A stretch of DNA of 64,000 bases. Origin: Allobosea vaviloviae (GTDB lineage: Bacteria; Pseudomonadota; Alphaproteobacteria; Rhizobiales; Beijerinckiaceae). Both the position numbers and the translations under genes were made by a program. Under the pieces are notes generated by a model. That model saw only the letters and a list, made by a program, of their open reading frames with translations, was not told the origin of the DNA and made no database searches. Below, in pieces: positions 34,610 to 45,908 of the stretch (position 1 is the first letter of the stretch; each line of letters opens with the position of its first letter). The stretch covers positions 32,233-96,232 of the forward strand of contig NZ_LGSZ01000080.1 of assembly GCF_001298265.1 (NCBI RefSeq). Direction: 5' to 3'.

Positions 34610-37234
34610 ATGGCCGTCGAACGCTACAATCCCAAGGAATCCGAGCCGAAATGGCGTGCCGTCTGGGAGGAGCGCAAGCTCTTCGAGACGCGCAACGACG
34701 ATCCACGGCCGAGCTATTACGTCCTCGAGATGTTCCCCTATCCGTCGGGGCGCATCCATATGGGCCATGTCCGCAATTATGCGATGGGTGACGTGGTCGC
34801 GCGCTACAAGCGGGCCAAGGGTTTCGCCGTGCTGCATCCGATGGGCTGGGATGCCTTCGGACTTCCCGCCGAGAACGCCGCCAAGGCCAAGAACGTCCAT
34901 CCGCGCGAATGGACCTATGCCAATATCGCGTCGATGCGGACGCAGCTGCAGTCGATGGGCCTGTCGCTCGACTGGAGCCGGGAACTGGCGACCTGCGACC
35001 CCTCCTATTATCGCCACCAGCAGAAGATGTTCCTGGACTTCCTCAAGGCCGGGCTGGTCGACCGCAAGACGGCCAAGGTCAACTGGGATCCGGTCGACGA
35101 AACCGTGCTCGCCAACGAGCAGGTCATCGACGGCAAGGGCTGGCGCTCCGGCGCACCCGTCGAAATCCGCGAGCTGACGCAGTGGTTCTTCAAGATCACG
35201 GCTTATGGCCAGGAGCTGCATGACGCGCTGGAGGGCCTGACCCGCTGGCCCGACAAGGTCCGCCTGATGCAGAAGAACTGGATCGGCCGCTCGGAAGGGC
35301 TGCTGATTCGTTTCGCTCTCGAATCGAAGGCGGTCGAGGCCGACGAGATCGAGGTTTACACGACCCGGCCCGACACGCTGTTCGGCGCGAAGTTTCTCGG
35401 CATCGCCCCCGATCATCCCGTCGCCAGAATGGTCGCCGCGCAGAGTCCTGCCCTGCAGGCCTTTATCGAGGACTGCAAGCGCACCGGAACGGCCCAGGAG
35501 AACATCGACAAGGCCGAGAAACTAGGCTTCGACACGGGCCTGCGCGTCGCGCATCCCTTTGATCCCTCATGGACTTTGCCGGTCTATGTCGCCAATTTCA
35601 TCCTGATGGACTACGGCACCGGCGCGATCTTCGGCTGCCCGGCCCACGACCAGCGCGACCTTGACTTCGTGAACAAGTATGGCCTGGGTAATACCCCGGT
35701 CGTTGCCCCCGAAGGCGTCGATCCGGCGAGCTTCGTGATTACCGACACGGCCTATGTCGATGACGGCCGCATGATCAATTCCCGCTTCCTCGACGGCATG
35801 ACCATTCCGGAGGCGAAAGAAGAGGTTGTCCGCCGGCTGGAAGCGGAGACGCGCGGCAACCGCCCGGTCGGCGCCCGCAAGGTCAATTTCCGGCTGCGCG
35901 ACTGGGGCGTCTCGCGCCAGCGCTACTGGGGCTGCCCGATCCCGGTGATCCACTGCGCCGATTGCGGCACGGTCCCGGTTCCCGACGCCGATCTGCCGGT
36001 GAAGCTGCCCGACGACGTCTCCTTTGACAAGCCGGGCAACCCGCTCGACCATCACCCGAGCTGGAAGCATGTCGCCTGTCCGCAGTGCGGCGGCCAGGCC
36101 CGGCGCGAAACCGACACGATGGACACTTTCGTCGACTCGTCCTGGTACTTCGCCCGCTTCACCGATCCCTGGCGGACGCAGAGCCCCACCGATCGTCCCG
36201 TCGTCGACCGCTTCCTGCCCGTCGACCAGTATATTGGCGGCGTCGAGCACGCGATCCTGCACCTGCTCTATTCGCGCTTCTTCACCCGCGCCATGAAGGC
36301 GACCGGTCATATCGGGCTGGACGAGCCTTTCGAGGGCATGTTCACGCAGGGCATGGTGGTCCACGAGACCTATCGTGAGGCGAACGGCGACTGGATCGAG
36401 CCCGGCGACGTCCGCATTGAGGGCGCTGGAGCCGACCGCAAGGGTTTCCACGTCGACACCGGCGCACCGATCGAGATCGGCGCGATCGAGAAGATGTCGA
36501 AATCGAAGAAGAACGTCGTCGATCCCGACGACATCATCGCCTCCTACGGCGCCGACACCGCACGCTGGTTCATGCTCTCCGATTCGCCGCCGGATCGCGA
36601 CGTGATCTGGACCGATGAGGGCGTGCAGGGTGCTGCGCGCTTCGTCCAGCGCTTCTGGCGGCTCCTGGGCGAGATCGCCGAGCGCACCGGCAACGCGACG
36701 CCCCGGCCCGAAGGCTTCGGCGAAGCGGCCGATACCCTGCGCAAAGCCAGCCATCGCGCGCTCGATGCCGTCGGCAACGACATCGAGCGCCTCGGCTTCA
36801 ACCGCTGCATCGCCCATGTCTACACGCTGACCAATGCCATCGGAAAAGCGCTGGACGCCGCGGCGGAAAGCGCAGCATTGGCGACGGACGTCGCCTTTGC
36901 CCTGCATGAAGCCGGCGTGATCGCGACGCAGCTCGTCGCCCCGATGATGCCCCATCTGGCCGAGGAATGCTGGCAGGCGCTCGGCCAGCCAGGCCTCGTT
37001 GGCGAAGCCGCCTGGCCCGATGCCGAGGCCTCCCTGCTCAAGGATGACAGCATCGTCCTGCCGGTGCAGGTCAACGGCAAGAAGCGCGCGGAGGTGACCG
37101 TACCCGCGGATGCGGATACGGTGGCGGTGGAGGCGCTCGTGAGGGCGTCGGAGATCGTCGCCAGGGCGCTTGACGGCCGCGAGATCCGGAAGATCATCGT
37201 CGTGCCCGGGAGAATCGTGAATGTCGTCGTCTGA
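34610..37234 (+). CDS. leuS: Leucyl-tRNA synthetase
   Basis: The 874-residue class I aminoacyl-tRNA synthetase charges tRNA-Leu. The HIGH equivalent is PYPSGRIHMGHVRNY, the editing (CP1) domain carries YTTRPDTLFGAKFLGIAPDHP and YGTGAIFGCPAHDQRDLDF, and the KMSKS loop is EKMSKSKKNVVDPDDII. The C-terminal anticodon-binding and LeuRS-specific regions are complete. It overlaps lptE by 14 bp. Confidence 0.98.
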   Translation: MAVERYNPKESEPKWRAVWEERKLFETRNDDPRPSYYVLEMFPYPSGRIHMGHVRNYAMGDVVARYKRAKGFAVLHPMGWDAFGLPAENAAKAKNVHPREWTYANIASMRTQLQSMGLSLDWSRELATCDPSYYRHQQKMFLDFLKAGLVDRKTAKVNWDPVDETVLANEQVIDGKGWRSGAPVEIRELTQWFFKITAYGQELHDALEGLTRWPDKVRLMQKNWIGRSEGLLIRFALESKAVEADEIEVYTTRPDTLFGAKFLGIAPDHPVARMVAAQSPALQAFIEDCKRTGTAQENIDKAEKLGFDTGLRVAHPFDPSWTLPVYVANFILMDYGTGAIFGCPAHDQRDLDFVNKYGLGNTPVVAPEGVDPASFVITDTAYVDDGRMINSRFLDGMTIPEAKEEVVRRLEAETRGNRPVGARKVNFRLRDWGVSRQRYWGCPIPVIHCADCGTVPVPDADLPVKLPDDVSFDKPGNPLDHHPSWKHVACPQCGGQARRETDTMDTFVDSSWYFARFTDPWRTQSPTDRPVVDRFLPVDQYIGGVEHAILHLLYSRFFTRAMKATGHIGLDEPFEGMFTQGMVVHETYREANGDWIEPGDVRIEGAGADRKGFHVDTGAPIEIGAIEKMSKSKKNVVDPDDIIASYGADTARWFMLSDSPPDRDVIWTDEGVQGAARFVQRFWRLLGEIAERTGNATPRPEGFGEAADTLRKASHRALDAVGNDIERLGFNRCIAHVYTLTNAIGKALDAAAESAALATDVAFALHEAGVIATQLVAPMMPHLAEECWQALGQPGLVGEAAWPDAEASLLKDDSIVLPVQVNGKKRAEVTVPADADTVAVEALVRASEIVARALDGREIRKIIVVPGRIVNVVV

Positions 37235-37772
37235 AGCCGGAAACCGCGACGCCCGTCAAAGCCGCCGCGCAATGCTGGTCGCGGTGATGGGTATGGCAGC
37301 GCTGGCAGGCGGATGTCTGCAGCCTCTCTACGCCGAGAATACCGCGAGCGTGACCGGCGGCAGTGTCAGGACGGCGATGAAAGAGGTCGATATTCCCGAG
37401 ATCAAGGGGTTGATCGGCCACTACCTGCGCAACGAGCTGGTCTTCGAGCTCGACGGCGGCGGCGAGCCCGACCTGACCAAGCGTCTCAGGCTCGATGCCA
37501 AGGTCGCCGAGGCGCTCGAGGTCGTTACCGTGGACTATGCCAATGGCCGCGCCGATTCGGCCATTCTCGTCGCCACGGCAACCTGGACGCTGACCGACGT
37601 TCGCTCCGGCAAGGTCGTGTCCTCCGGGACCAATGTCGTCCGGGCGCCCTATGAGCGCTCCGTGCAGCGCTTCGCCACCGTCCGCGCCGCTCGCGACGCA
37701 CAGATCCGTGCCGCGAAGAACCTCGCGACACTGATTCGCGGGCAGTTGGCCGCCGATCTCGTCGCCGGCTGA
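37221..37772 (+). CDS. lptE: LPS assembly lipoprotein LptE
   Basis: The 183-residue lipoprotein plugs LptD at the outer membrane for LPS insertion. A lipobox LAGGC places the lipidated Cys at residue 32 after a basic RQSRRAMLVAVMGMAALAGG leader; the mature part opens QPLYAENTA, typical of alphaproteobacterial LptE. Overlap with leuS and the downstream holA gives the conserved leuS-lptE-holA order. Confidence 0.9.
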   Translation: MSSSEAGNRDARQSRRAMLVAVMGMAALAGGCLQPLYAENTASVTGGSVRTAMKEVDIPEIKGLIGHYLRNELVFELDGGGEPDLTKRLRLDAKVAEALEVVTVDYANGRADSAILVATATWTLTDVRSGKVVSSGTNVVRAPYERSVQRFATVRAARDAQIRAAKNLATLIRGQLAADLVAG

Positions 37773-37790
37773 GCGGCCGGAAACGCCACC

Positions 37791-38822
37791 ATGGTCGCCA
37801 TCAAGGCGCATGAGGCCGACCGGGCGCTCGCGAGGCTCGATTCCACCTACCGCCTCGTGTTGATCTACGGGCGCGATGCCGGCCTGGTCTCGGAGCGTGC
37901 CTCCGCGCTCGCCCGCGCCCATGTCGACGACCCCAGTGACGCCTTCCAGCTCGTCCGCATGAGCGGCGACGAGATCGCCTCGGATCCGCTCAAGCTCGTC
38001 GACGAGGCGAATACGATCGGGTTGTTCGGGGGTCGGCGGGCCATTCGCGTCTCGCCGACCTCCAAGCCGCTGCTGGCCGCCGTCGAGCCCTTACTGACGA
38101 CACCCTCGAAGGACGCGATCGTCATCGTCGAAGCCGGCGATCTCCAGCGCAGCAATCCGTTGCGAACCGCCTGCGAGCGCGCGCGGACAGCGCTGGCGGT
38201 GCCATGTTACGGCGATGCCGCCCGCGATCTCGTTGGAATCATCGACGAGATGGTCCGTCTGGCCGGCAAGACGATCGACCGCGCCAGCCGGGACCATCTC
38301 GCTGGCCTGCTCGGCGGCGATCGCCAGACCTCGCGCCGTGAGATCGAAAAGCTGCTGCTCTATGTCGGGGCCGAGAAAACCGTCAGCGAGACGCATATCG
38401 ATGCCGTTGTCGGCGACACGGCCCAGCGTGAACAGGCGATGCTCGTGGATGCGGTCTTCTCGGGCAAACTGCCCGCTCTCGATCTCGCCCAGGCGAAACT
38501 GGCTGGCGAGGGGCTCGACCCCGGCGTGATGCTCGGCACCGTGCTGCGTCACACGCTGACACTGTTGAAGGCCCGCCAGGGCATGGATGCAGGACGCAGC
38601 GCCCGCGATATGGTGGCCGCGATGCGCCTGCCCTATCCACGCATCGCGGCAACCGAGGTCGCTCTGTCGAACTGGACGACAGCCAAGCTGATGGACGCCG
38701 TCACCCTGCTTGGCAATGCCACCCTTGCCGCGCGTCGCGATGGCGAGATCGGCCGGGCCGGCGCGACCCGCGCGCTCTGGACGCTGGCGCGGCTGGGACG
38801 GCAGACCGCGCGCGGCGAATAG
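37791..38822 (+). CDS. holA: DNA polymerase III subunit delta
   Basis: The 343-residue delta subunit of the clamp loader opens the beta clamp. The N-terminal AAA-like domain starts RLVLIYGRDAGLVSERASALA; the LFGGRRAIRVSP motif is the clamp-contact region. The central LLGGDRQTSRREIEKLLLYVG and the C-terminal helical collar follow. It begins 18 bp after lptE and ends 7 bp before parB on the opposite strand. Confidence 0.95.
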   Translation: MVAIKAHEADRALARLDSTYRLVLIYGRDAGLVSERASALARAHVDDPSDAFQLVRMSGDEIASDPLKLVDEANTIGLFGGRRAIRVSPTSKPLLAAVEPLLTTPSKDAIVIVEAGDLQRSNPLRTACERARTALAVPCYGDAARDLVGIIDEMVRLAGKTIDRASRDHLAGLLGGDRQTSRREIEKLLLYVGAEKTVSETHIDAVVGDTAQREQAMLVDAVFSGKLPALDLAQAKLAGEGLDPGVMLGTVLRHTLTLLKARQGMDAGRSARDMVAAMRLPYPRIAATEVALSNWTTAKLMDAVTLLGNATLAARRDGEIGRAGATRALWTLARLGRQTARGE

Positions 38823-38829
38823 GCCCGCG

Positions 38830-39708
38830 TCAGTCCTTCAAACGCCGGCACAGGCCGTCGAGCTGTTCCAGGGTCTTGTAGCTGATCTTCATCTCACCGC
38901 CGCCATTGGCACGGTGTGTAATCGAAACTGACAGGCCAAGCGCCTCCTCGAGCACCTTTTCGAGCGCGCGTGTATCGGGATCCTTCTCGAGCTTCGGCTT
39001 GCTCGCGATGCTTTTGGTTTCGCCACGCGATTCGTCCTGCACGATCCGCTCGATGTCGCGGACGCTCATGCCCTCTTCGACGATGCGACGCGCCATCAGT
39101 TCCGGATCCGAAACGGAAAGCAGGGACCGGGCGTGGCCAGCCGAGACCGAGCCGTCGCTGACCATCTGGCGAACCGATTCCGGCAGCTTCGACAGGCGCA
39201 GCGTGTTGGCGACATGGCTTCGGCTCTTGCCGATCACGCGCGCGAGGTCGTTCTGCGTGTAATTGAACTCCGCGATCAGCCGCTCATAGCCGGCGGCTTC
39301 CTCGATCGCATTGAGATCCGTCCGCTGGACGTTCTCAACAATCGCGATTTCGAGCGCCTCGCGATCATCGGCCTCGACCAGGATCACCGGCACATCATGC
39401 AGCCCGGCGCGCTGCGCCGCACGCCAACGCCGCTCGCCTGCGATGATCTCATAGGCATCGAGCATGCCGGCGATCGACCGCACGATGATCGGCTGGAGGA
39501 TGCCGCGCTCGCGCACCGACGCTGTCAGCTCCTCGAGATCCTCCTCGACGAAATTACGCCGCGGATTGCGGGCGCTCGGGCGCAGGAATTCCACTGGCAC
39601 CCGGCGCTGGCCGCGGGCCCGCTCCAATGCTCCGATCTCATCGCCGACATCGCCGATCAGCGCTGCCAGACCCCGGCCGAGGCGTGAGCGCCCCTGTTCT
39701 TCGGCCAT
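38830..39708 (-). CDS. parB: Chromosome partitioning protein ParB
   Basis: The 292-residue CTP-dependent clamp loads at parS. The N-terminus holds the ParA-stimulating motif SRLGRGLAALIGD. The nuclease-like domain follows with the CTP-site elements QPIIVR and GERRWRAAQRAGL, then the helix-turn-helix (NDLARVIGKSRSHVANTLRLSKLP) and SVSAGHARSLL. The C-terminal dimerisation domain ends KTLEQLDGLCRRL. I start at 39708, which has GAGG upstream; a TTG at 39723 also lies in frame. It is 34 bp after parA. Confidence 0.96.
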   Translation of the reverse strand: MAEEQGRSRLGRGLAALIGDVGDEIGALERARGQRRVPVEFLRPSARNPRRNFVEEDLEELTASVRERGILQPIIVRSIAGMLDAYEIIAGERRWRAAQRAGLHDVPVILVEADDREALEIAIVENVQRTDLNAIEEAAGYERLIAEFNYTQNDLARVIGKSRSHVANTLRLSKLPESVRQMVSDGSVSAGHARSLLSVSDPELMARRIVEEGMSVRDIERIVQDESRGETKSIASKPKLEKDPDTRALEKVLEEALGLSVSITHRANGGGEMKISYKTLEQLDGLCRRLKD

Positions 39709-39742
39709 AGCCATCCTCGTCAACCTCTACGCAAAAAGGAAT

Positions 39743-40573
39743 TCAGGCTGCGGCGCGCAGGGTGCGCTCGCGCCGGATCACCTCGGACGCCAGCCTCAGA
39801 TAAGCTTGCGAGCCCGAGCAGCGCAGATCGTAAAGCAGCGCCGGCTTGCCATAGGAAGGCGCCTCGGAAACCCGCACATTGCGCGGGATCACCGTGTCAT
39901 AGACCTTGTCGCCGAGGAATTCGCGCACATCGGCCATCACCTGGCCCGACAGATTGTTGCGCGGATCGTACATCGTCAGCACGACGCCCTGGATGATGAG
40001 GCGCGGATTCAAGCCCGCACGCACCTGCTCGACCGTCTTGAGCAACTGGCTGAGACCTTCGAGCGCGAAGAACTCACACTGCAGCGGCACGAGGACAGCA
40101 TCGGACGCCGTCATCGCATTGATCGTGATCAGGCTCAACGAGGGCGGGCAGTCGATCAGCACATAGGTCAGGTCGGAGCAGCGCTGGTCATAGACCAGTT
40201 CGTCGATGGCGTTCTTAAGCCGATGGGCCCGATCCTTGGACGACGCGATCTCCAGCTCGACCCCGAGGAGGTCCAGCGTCGACGGCGCCAGGAACAGCCC
40301 CGGAACGGCCGTCTCCTGCATCGCCTGGCCAAGACCGACATCCCCGCACAACACGTCATAGGTCGAGGATTTGCGGCTCCGGCGATCGACCCCGAGGCCT
40401 GTCGAGGCATTGCCCTGCGGGTCAAGGTCGATGATCAGCACCTTCTCACCGATCGCCGCCAGCGCCGTTCCCAGATTGATCGCCGTCGTCGTCTTGCCGA
40501 CGCCACCCTTTTGATTCGCGAGCGCCAACACGCGCGGGCGGCGCGGCTGGGCAATAGGTGTGAGATCGGTCAT
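39743..40573 (-). CDS. parA: Chromosome partitioning ATPase ParA
   Basis: The 276-residue Walker-type ATPase drives origin segregation with ParB-parS. The deviant Walker A KGGVGKTTTAINLG follows VLALANQ, with Walker A' DLDPQGNASTGLG and Walker B LIDCPPSLSLI. It starts with ATG at 40573, overlapping the rsmG stop as ATGA. Confidence 0.97.
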   Translation of the reverse strand: MTDLTPIAQPRRPRVLALANQKGGVGKTTTAINLGTALAAIGEKVLIIDLDPQGNASTGLGVDRRSRKSSTYDVLCGDVGLGQAMQETAVPGLFLAPSTLDLLGVELEIASSKDRAHRLKNAIDELVYDQRCSDLTYVLIDCPPSLSLITINAMTASDAVLVPLQCEFFALEGLSQLLKTVEQVRAGLNPRLIIQGVVLTMYDPRNNLSGQVMADVREFLGDKVYDTVIPRNVRVSEAPSYGKPALLYDLRCSGSQAYLRLASEVIRRERTLRAAA

Positions 40574-41217
40574 TGATCGGCCTGTTTCTCGGCCGCACGA
40601 ACCATCAGGATCCGAGCGGCGCCATCCGTGACGGAGGAAACCGTTGATGCCTGAATCTTCCAATATCTGGACGAGTCCGTCAATTCCGCATCTAGATGTT
40701 GTCCCTTGGGAAAGAGTCCAAGGGTCCCTGTTCTCAACAGCTCTTTGCACCAGTCGAGAAGCTGGGGCAGCGGAGCGAGCGCGCGGGCGGTGACGACATC
40801 GACGCACCCCGTGAAATCGCCGATCACATCATCAATGCGCGCGGCGTGAACGGTGACCGGCGCCCCTGTCAGGCGCGCCGCATGCCGCAGAAAGGCGCAT
40901 TTGCGGCTGTTGCTCTCGACAAGATGGATATGGCCGCCTGATCTCTCCGCCAGGCATATGCCGATGACCAGGCCCGGAAATCCGCCGCCAGAGCCGAGAT
41001 CAAGCCATTTCGCAGCGTCCGGTGCCAGGTCGAACAGCTGCAGTGAATCCGCGATATGGCGGGTCCAGACATCCGCCAGGGTCGCCGAGGAGACCAGATT
41101 TTTCGCCACCTGCCACCGCTCCAGCTCCGCAACGAGCACCGCCAGGCGCTCCTCTGTTTCACGTGAAACAGGCGTCAAGCGCAAAGCGCGCGCGCGGTCG
41201 GAATTATCAACAGCCAC
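40570..41217 (-). CDS. rsmG: 16S rRNA (guanine-N7) methyltransferase RsmG
   Basis: The 215-residue SAM-dependent enzyme (GidB) methylates G527 of 16S rRNA. The SAM motif is WLDLGSGGGFPGLVIGI, followed by HLVESNSRKCAFLRHAARL and VVTARALAPLPQLLDW. Its N-terminal coding region contains an exact parS site (41155-41170). It follows mnmG by 3 bp and precedes parA with a 4-base overlap. Confidence 0.96.
   Translation of the reverse strand: MAVDNSDRARALRLTPVSRETEERLAVLVAELERWQVAKNLVSSATLADVWTRHIADSLQLFDLAPDAAKWLDLGSGGGFPGLVIGICLAERSGGHIHLVESNSRKCAFLRHAARLTGAPVTVHAARIDDVIGDFTGCVDVVTARALAPLPQLLDWCKELLRTGTLGLFPKGQHLDAELTDSSRYWKIQASTVSSVTDGAARILMVRAAEKQADQ
41155..41170. promoter_or_regulatory. parS: Exact parS centromere site inside rsmG
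   Basis: TGTTTCACGTGAAACA is a perfect 16-bp palindrome identical to the bacterial ParB-binding consensus. It lies in the first 65 bases of rsmG, about 1.4 kb from parB's end of the cluster and 6.4 kb from the origin. Confidence 0.95.
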
Positions 41218-41220
41218 GAA

Positions 41221-43113
41221 TCAGGCCGCCGGCTCAGCGGCACGCGTCGTACGGCCGCGGCGCGCATGGGCGGCCAGCAGCGTCAGGGCCGCCGGCGTCA
41301 TACCCTCGATCCGGCCCGCCTGCGCCAGATCGGCAGGACGCTCGTTGGCCAGCTTGGCTTTGAGTTCGTTGGACAATCCGGAAATGCCGTCGAGATCGAG
41401 ATCCTGCGGCACTTTCAACGCCTGATCGCGCCGATAACTCTGGATTTCAGCCGCTTGGCGGTCGAGATAGACGGCATAGACGGCATCCGCCGTGACGCGG
41501 GCAGCGATGCCCGGTGGATAGGCCGAAAGCTCGGGCCAAATCGCGACCAACTGCTCGAAACCGACATCCGGATAGGACAGGATCTGGTAGGCACTGCGCC
41601 GCACGCCATCGCGATTGACCTGAAGCCCGACCGCATCCGCCTGCTGCGGTGTCAGCGAGAGAGACTGAAGCCGCGTCCGCAGGCTCTCGATTGCTGCGCT
41701 GCGGGCTGCATGGGCGGCCTGGCGCTCCGATCCCACAATTCCAAGCGTCGATCCCAGCTCGGTCAGCCGTTCATCGGCATTGTCCACCCGCAGGGACAGC
41801 CGGAACTCGGCCCGCGACGTGAACATTCGATACGGCTCCGTAACGCCGCGCGTGACGAGATCATCGACGAGCACACCGATATAGGACGAGGTCCGCTCGA
41901 ACACGACAGGCTCGGCGCCGGCTGCCCGTCGCGCGGCATTCAGGCCCGCAAACAGCCCCTGCGCGCCAGCCTCCTCATAACCGGTCGTGCCGTTGATCTG
42001 CCCGGCCAGGAACAGCCCTGCCACGGCGCGTGTCTCCAGCGTGTTCTGCAGCGAGCGCGGATCGACGAAATCATACTCGATCGCATAACCCGGCCGCAGC
42101 ATCACCGCCCGCTCCAGGCCGGGAATGGTGGCGAGGACCCCGAGTTGCACGTCCTCCGGCAAGGAGGTCGAGATGCCGTTCGGGTAGACCGTTGGGTCGT
42201 CCAGCCCCTCGGGCTCGAGGAAGATCTGGTGGCCGTCGCGATCGCCGAAACGCCCGACCTTATCCTCGATCGACGGGCAGTAGCGCGGGCCGCGCCCTTC
42301 GATCTGGCCGGAGAACATCGGCGCGCGATGCAGATTGGCCCGGATCAGATCATGCGTCGCCAGTGTCGTGCGCGTAATCCCGCATGAGATCTGCGGCGTC
42401 GTGATCCTGTCCGTCAGCATGGAGAACGGCTCGGGCGGATCATCCCCGGCCTGCATCTCCAGCGCAGCCCAGTCGATCGTGCGGCCATCGAGACGCGGCG
42501 GCGTTCCGGTCTTGAGCCGTCCCAGCGGAAAGCCGTGACGCTCCAACGTGACGGAGAGACCGAGCGAAGGCTCTTCATCGACCCGGCCCGCCGGGATCTT
42601 GGCCTCGCCGATATGGATCAAGCCGCGCAGAAAGGTGCCTGTCGTCAGCACGACCGTTCCGGTGCCGAATCGACGGCCGTCGGCCATCAGCACGGCAACA
42701 ACACGACCGTCGCGGATGTCGAGGTCGAAAACCTCGCCTGCGATGAGCGACAGATTGGCCTGCTCGGCGAGCAGATCCTGCACCGCCTGGCGGTAGAGCT
42801 TGCGATCGGCCTGGGCACGGGGACCGCGTACGGCTGGACCCTTGCGCCGGTTGAGCATCCGAAACTGGATGCCGGCACGGTCGGCCGCCCGTGCCATCAA
42901 CCCGTCGAGCGCATCGATCTCGCGGACGAGATGGCCCTTGCCCAATCCGCCGATCGCCGGGTTGCACGACATTACGCCGATCGTATCGATACGATGCGTC
43001 ACGAGCGCCGTGCGCGCACCATGACGCGCCGCCGCTGCGGCAGCCTCGACGCCGGCATGGCCGCCGCCGACGACAATGACGTCGTAACGCGCTTCGACAG
43101 GATCATGAGACAT
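41221..43113 (-). CDS. mnmG: tRNA uridine-5-carboxymethylaminomethyl modification enzyme MnmG (GidA)
   Basis: The 630-residue FAD enzyme modifies U34 of tRNAs together with MnmE. The FAD motif is VIVVGGGHAGVEAAAAAARHG; GidA signatures are MSCNPAIGGLGKGHLVREIDALDG and YCPSIEDKVGRFGDRDGHQIFLEPEG. The C-terminal helical region binds tRNA and MnmE. The start at 43113 is preferred over the open frame to 43149. It is the standard member of the origin-proximal cluster. Confidence 0.97.
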   Translation of the reverse strand: MSHDPVEARYDVIVVGGGHAGVEAAAAAARHGARTALVTHRIDTIGVMSCNPAIGGLGKGHLVREIDALDGLMARAADRAGIQFRMLNRRKGPAVRGPRAQADRKLYRQAVQDLLAEQANLSLIAGEVFDLDIRDGRVVAVLMADGRRFGTGTVVLTTGTFLRGLIHIGEAKIPAGRVDEEPSLGLSVTLERHGFPLGRLKTGTPPRLDGRTIDWAALEMQAGDDPPEPFSMLTDRITTPQISCGITRTTLATHDLIRANLHRAPMFSGQIEGRGPRYCPSIEDKVGRFGDRDGHQIFLEPEGLDDPTVYPNGISTSLPEDVQLGVLATIPGLERAVMLRPGYAIEYDFVDPRSLQNTLETRAVAGLFLAGQINGTTGYEEAGAQGLFAGLNAARRAAGAEPVVFERTSSYIGVLVDDLVTRGVTEPYRMFTSRAEFRLSLRVDNADERLTELGSTLGIVGSERQAAHAARSAAIESLRTRLQSLSLTPQQADAVGLQVNRDGVRRSAYQILSYPDVGFEQLVAIWPELSAYPPGIAARVTADAVYAVYLDRQAAEIQSYRRDQALKVPQDLDLDGISGLSNELKAKLANERPADLAQAGRIEGMTPAALTLLAAHARRGRTTRAAEPAA

Positions 43114-43198
43114 AGGCAGTTCGCTATCGAAGCGGCCGCCACGGGTCAATGATTATCGGATTCGTGGGGCTTTCCGGGAGCTTGCGACGGAGCCCTAC

Positions 43199-44512
43199 TC
43201 ATTTACCGATGCAGAAGCCGGAAAAGAGCTGGTCCAGCACATCCTCGACATCGATACGCCCCAGCAGACGCTCGAGCGCCAGCACGGCGACGCGGATGTC
43301 CTCCGCCAGGAGTTCGGCCTGGCCATGCCGGCTCTCTACGGCGCGCTCCAGCGCGGTGATGGCCTGCGTTACCGCAAGGCGATGTCGCTCCCGGGTCAGC
43401 AGGGCCGGCTCCGCCTGAGTCATTGCCGAGAGCCGCGCGACGATCGCCGTCAGCAGCGCGTCGAGGCCATCGCCCGAAATCACCGAAATCGGCAATTCGC
43501 CCGGTAGCTGCGGCCCAGGGAGGTCTGCTTTGGTTACGATCGCGAGCGAATGACCATCATGATGGATTCGATCCGGCTCCGAATCGATGGCGCGTAGGCT
43601 CAGGACAAGGTCGGCTCTCGCGACCAGCGTCCGCGCCCGGCGCACGCCTTCCGCCTCGATCGCATCGGCGCTGTCCCGCAGCCCAGCCGTATCGACCAGC
43701 AGGACAGGCATCCCTGCGAGATCGAGCTGAACTTCGATCGCGTCTCGGGTGGTCCCGGCAATCGGAGAGACGATCGCGACATCGCGGCGGGCGAGCGCGT
43801 TCATCAGGCTGGACTTGCCGGCATTGGGTGGCCCGGCCAGCACGACGACGAACCCCTCGCGCACGCGTTCGCCCATCGCGAAGCTGCCGAGCGCCGCACG
43901 CAGCTCAAGCAGCACCGCAGCGACGCCCGCCACGGCCTGCTCGACCAGCGGACCCGCGACATCGCCCTCGTCGGAAAAATCGATCTCGGCCGCGAGCAGT
44001 GCCATCGATTCGACCAGACCGGACCGCCACCGCGTGACGGACGCGCCCAGCGCGCCTTCCATCTGGCGCAGAGCCTGGTGACGCTGCCATTCCGTATCCG
44101 AATCGATCAGGTCGGCAAGGCCCTCGACGGCCGCAAGGTCAAGCTTGCCCGCTTCGAACGCACGACGCGTGAACTCGCCGGGTTCAGCCAGCCTCAGGCC
44201 GGGTAGGGCGCAGAGAACCGCGAGGAGCCGCGCCAGCACGGCGCGCGAGCCATGGACATGGAATTCGGCGACATCCTCGCCGGTGAAGCTGGCTGGGGAG
44301 GGGAAATACAGGACAAGCGCGCTATCGATGACATCGCCCGCCTCGTCGCGAAGCCTGCGCAGCACGGCCTGGCGCGGTTCCGGCACAAGACCCGCAATCG
44401 TTTCGAGAACGAATCTGACGTGCGGTCCTGAGATGCGGACGACGGCCACGCCAGCCCGGCCAGCGCCCGACGACAACGCCACGATCGTCGAATGGGTGTC
44501 AGGCTCGCTCAT
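43199..44512 (-). CDS. mnmE: tRNA modification GTPase MnmE (TrmE)
   Basis: The 437-residue GTPase partners MnmG. The N-terminal folate-binding domain (IVALSSGAGRAGVAVVRISG) is followed by a helical region. The G domain has GPPNAGKSSLMNAL, DTAGLRDSADAIE and TKAD, and the invariant C-terminus FCIGK provides the reactive Cys. The GTPase insert is normal in length. Confidence 0.97.
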   Translation of the reverse strand: MSEPDTHSTIVALSSGAGRAGVAVVRISGPHVRFVLETIAGLVPEPRQAVLRRLRDEAGDVIDSALVLYFPSPASFTGEDVAEFHVHGSRAVLARLLAVLCALPGLRLAEPGEFTRRAFEAGKLDLAAVEGLADLIDSDTEWQRHQALRQMEGALGASVTRWRSGLVESMALLAAEIDFSDEGDVAGPLVEQAVAGVAAVLLELRAALGSFAMGERVREGFVVVLAGPPNAGKSSLMNALARRDVAIVSPIAGTTRDAIEVQLDLAGMPVLLVDTAGLRDSADAIEAEGVRRARTLVARADLVLSLRAIDSEPDRIHHDGHSLAIVTKADLPGPQLPGELPISVISGDGLDALLTAIVARLSAMTQAEPALLTRERHRLAVTQAITALERAVESRHGQAELLAEDIRVAVLALERLLGRIDVEDVLDQLFSGFCIGK

Positions 44513-44622
44513 GCCCTCGAAACCCGCATGTCACGGACCCGAATCGATCGCCTGACCACCGCTCCAGGCGCAGGCTTGGCGTGCTGGGACGCAGAGCGCG
44601 TCTTGAAGACTGCGCCGACCGA

Positions 44623-45888
<1,266 letters not shown>

Positions 45889-45908
45889 GGGGCACCCGGA
45901 TCGTGAAT

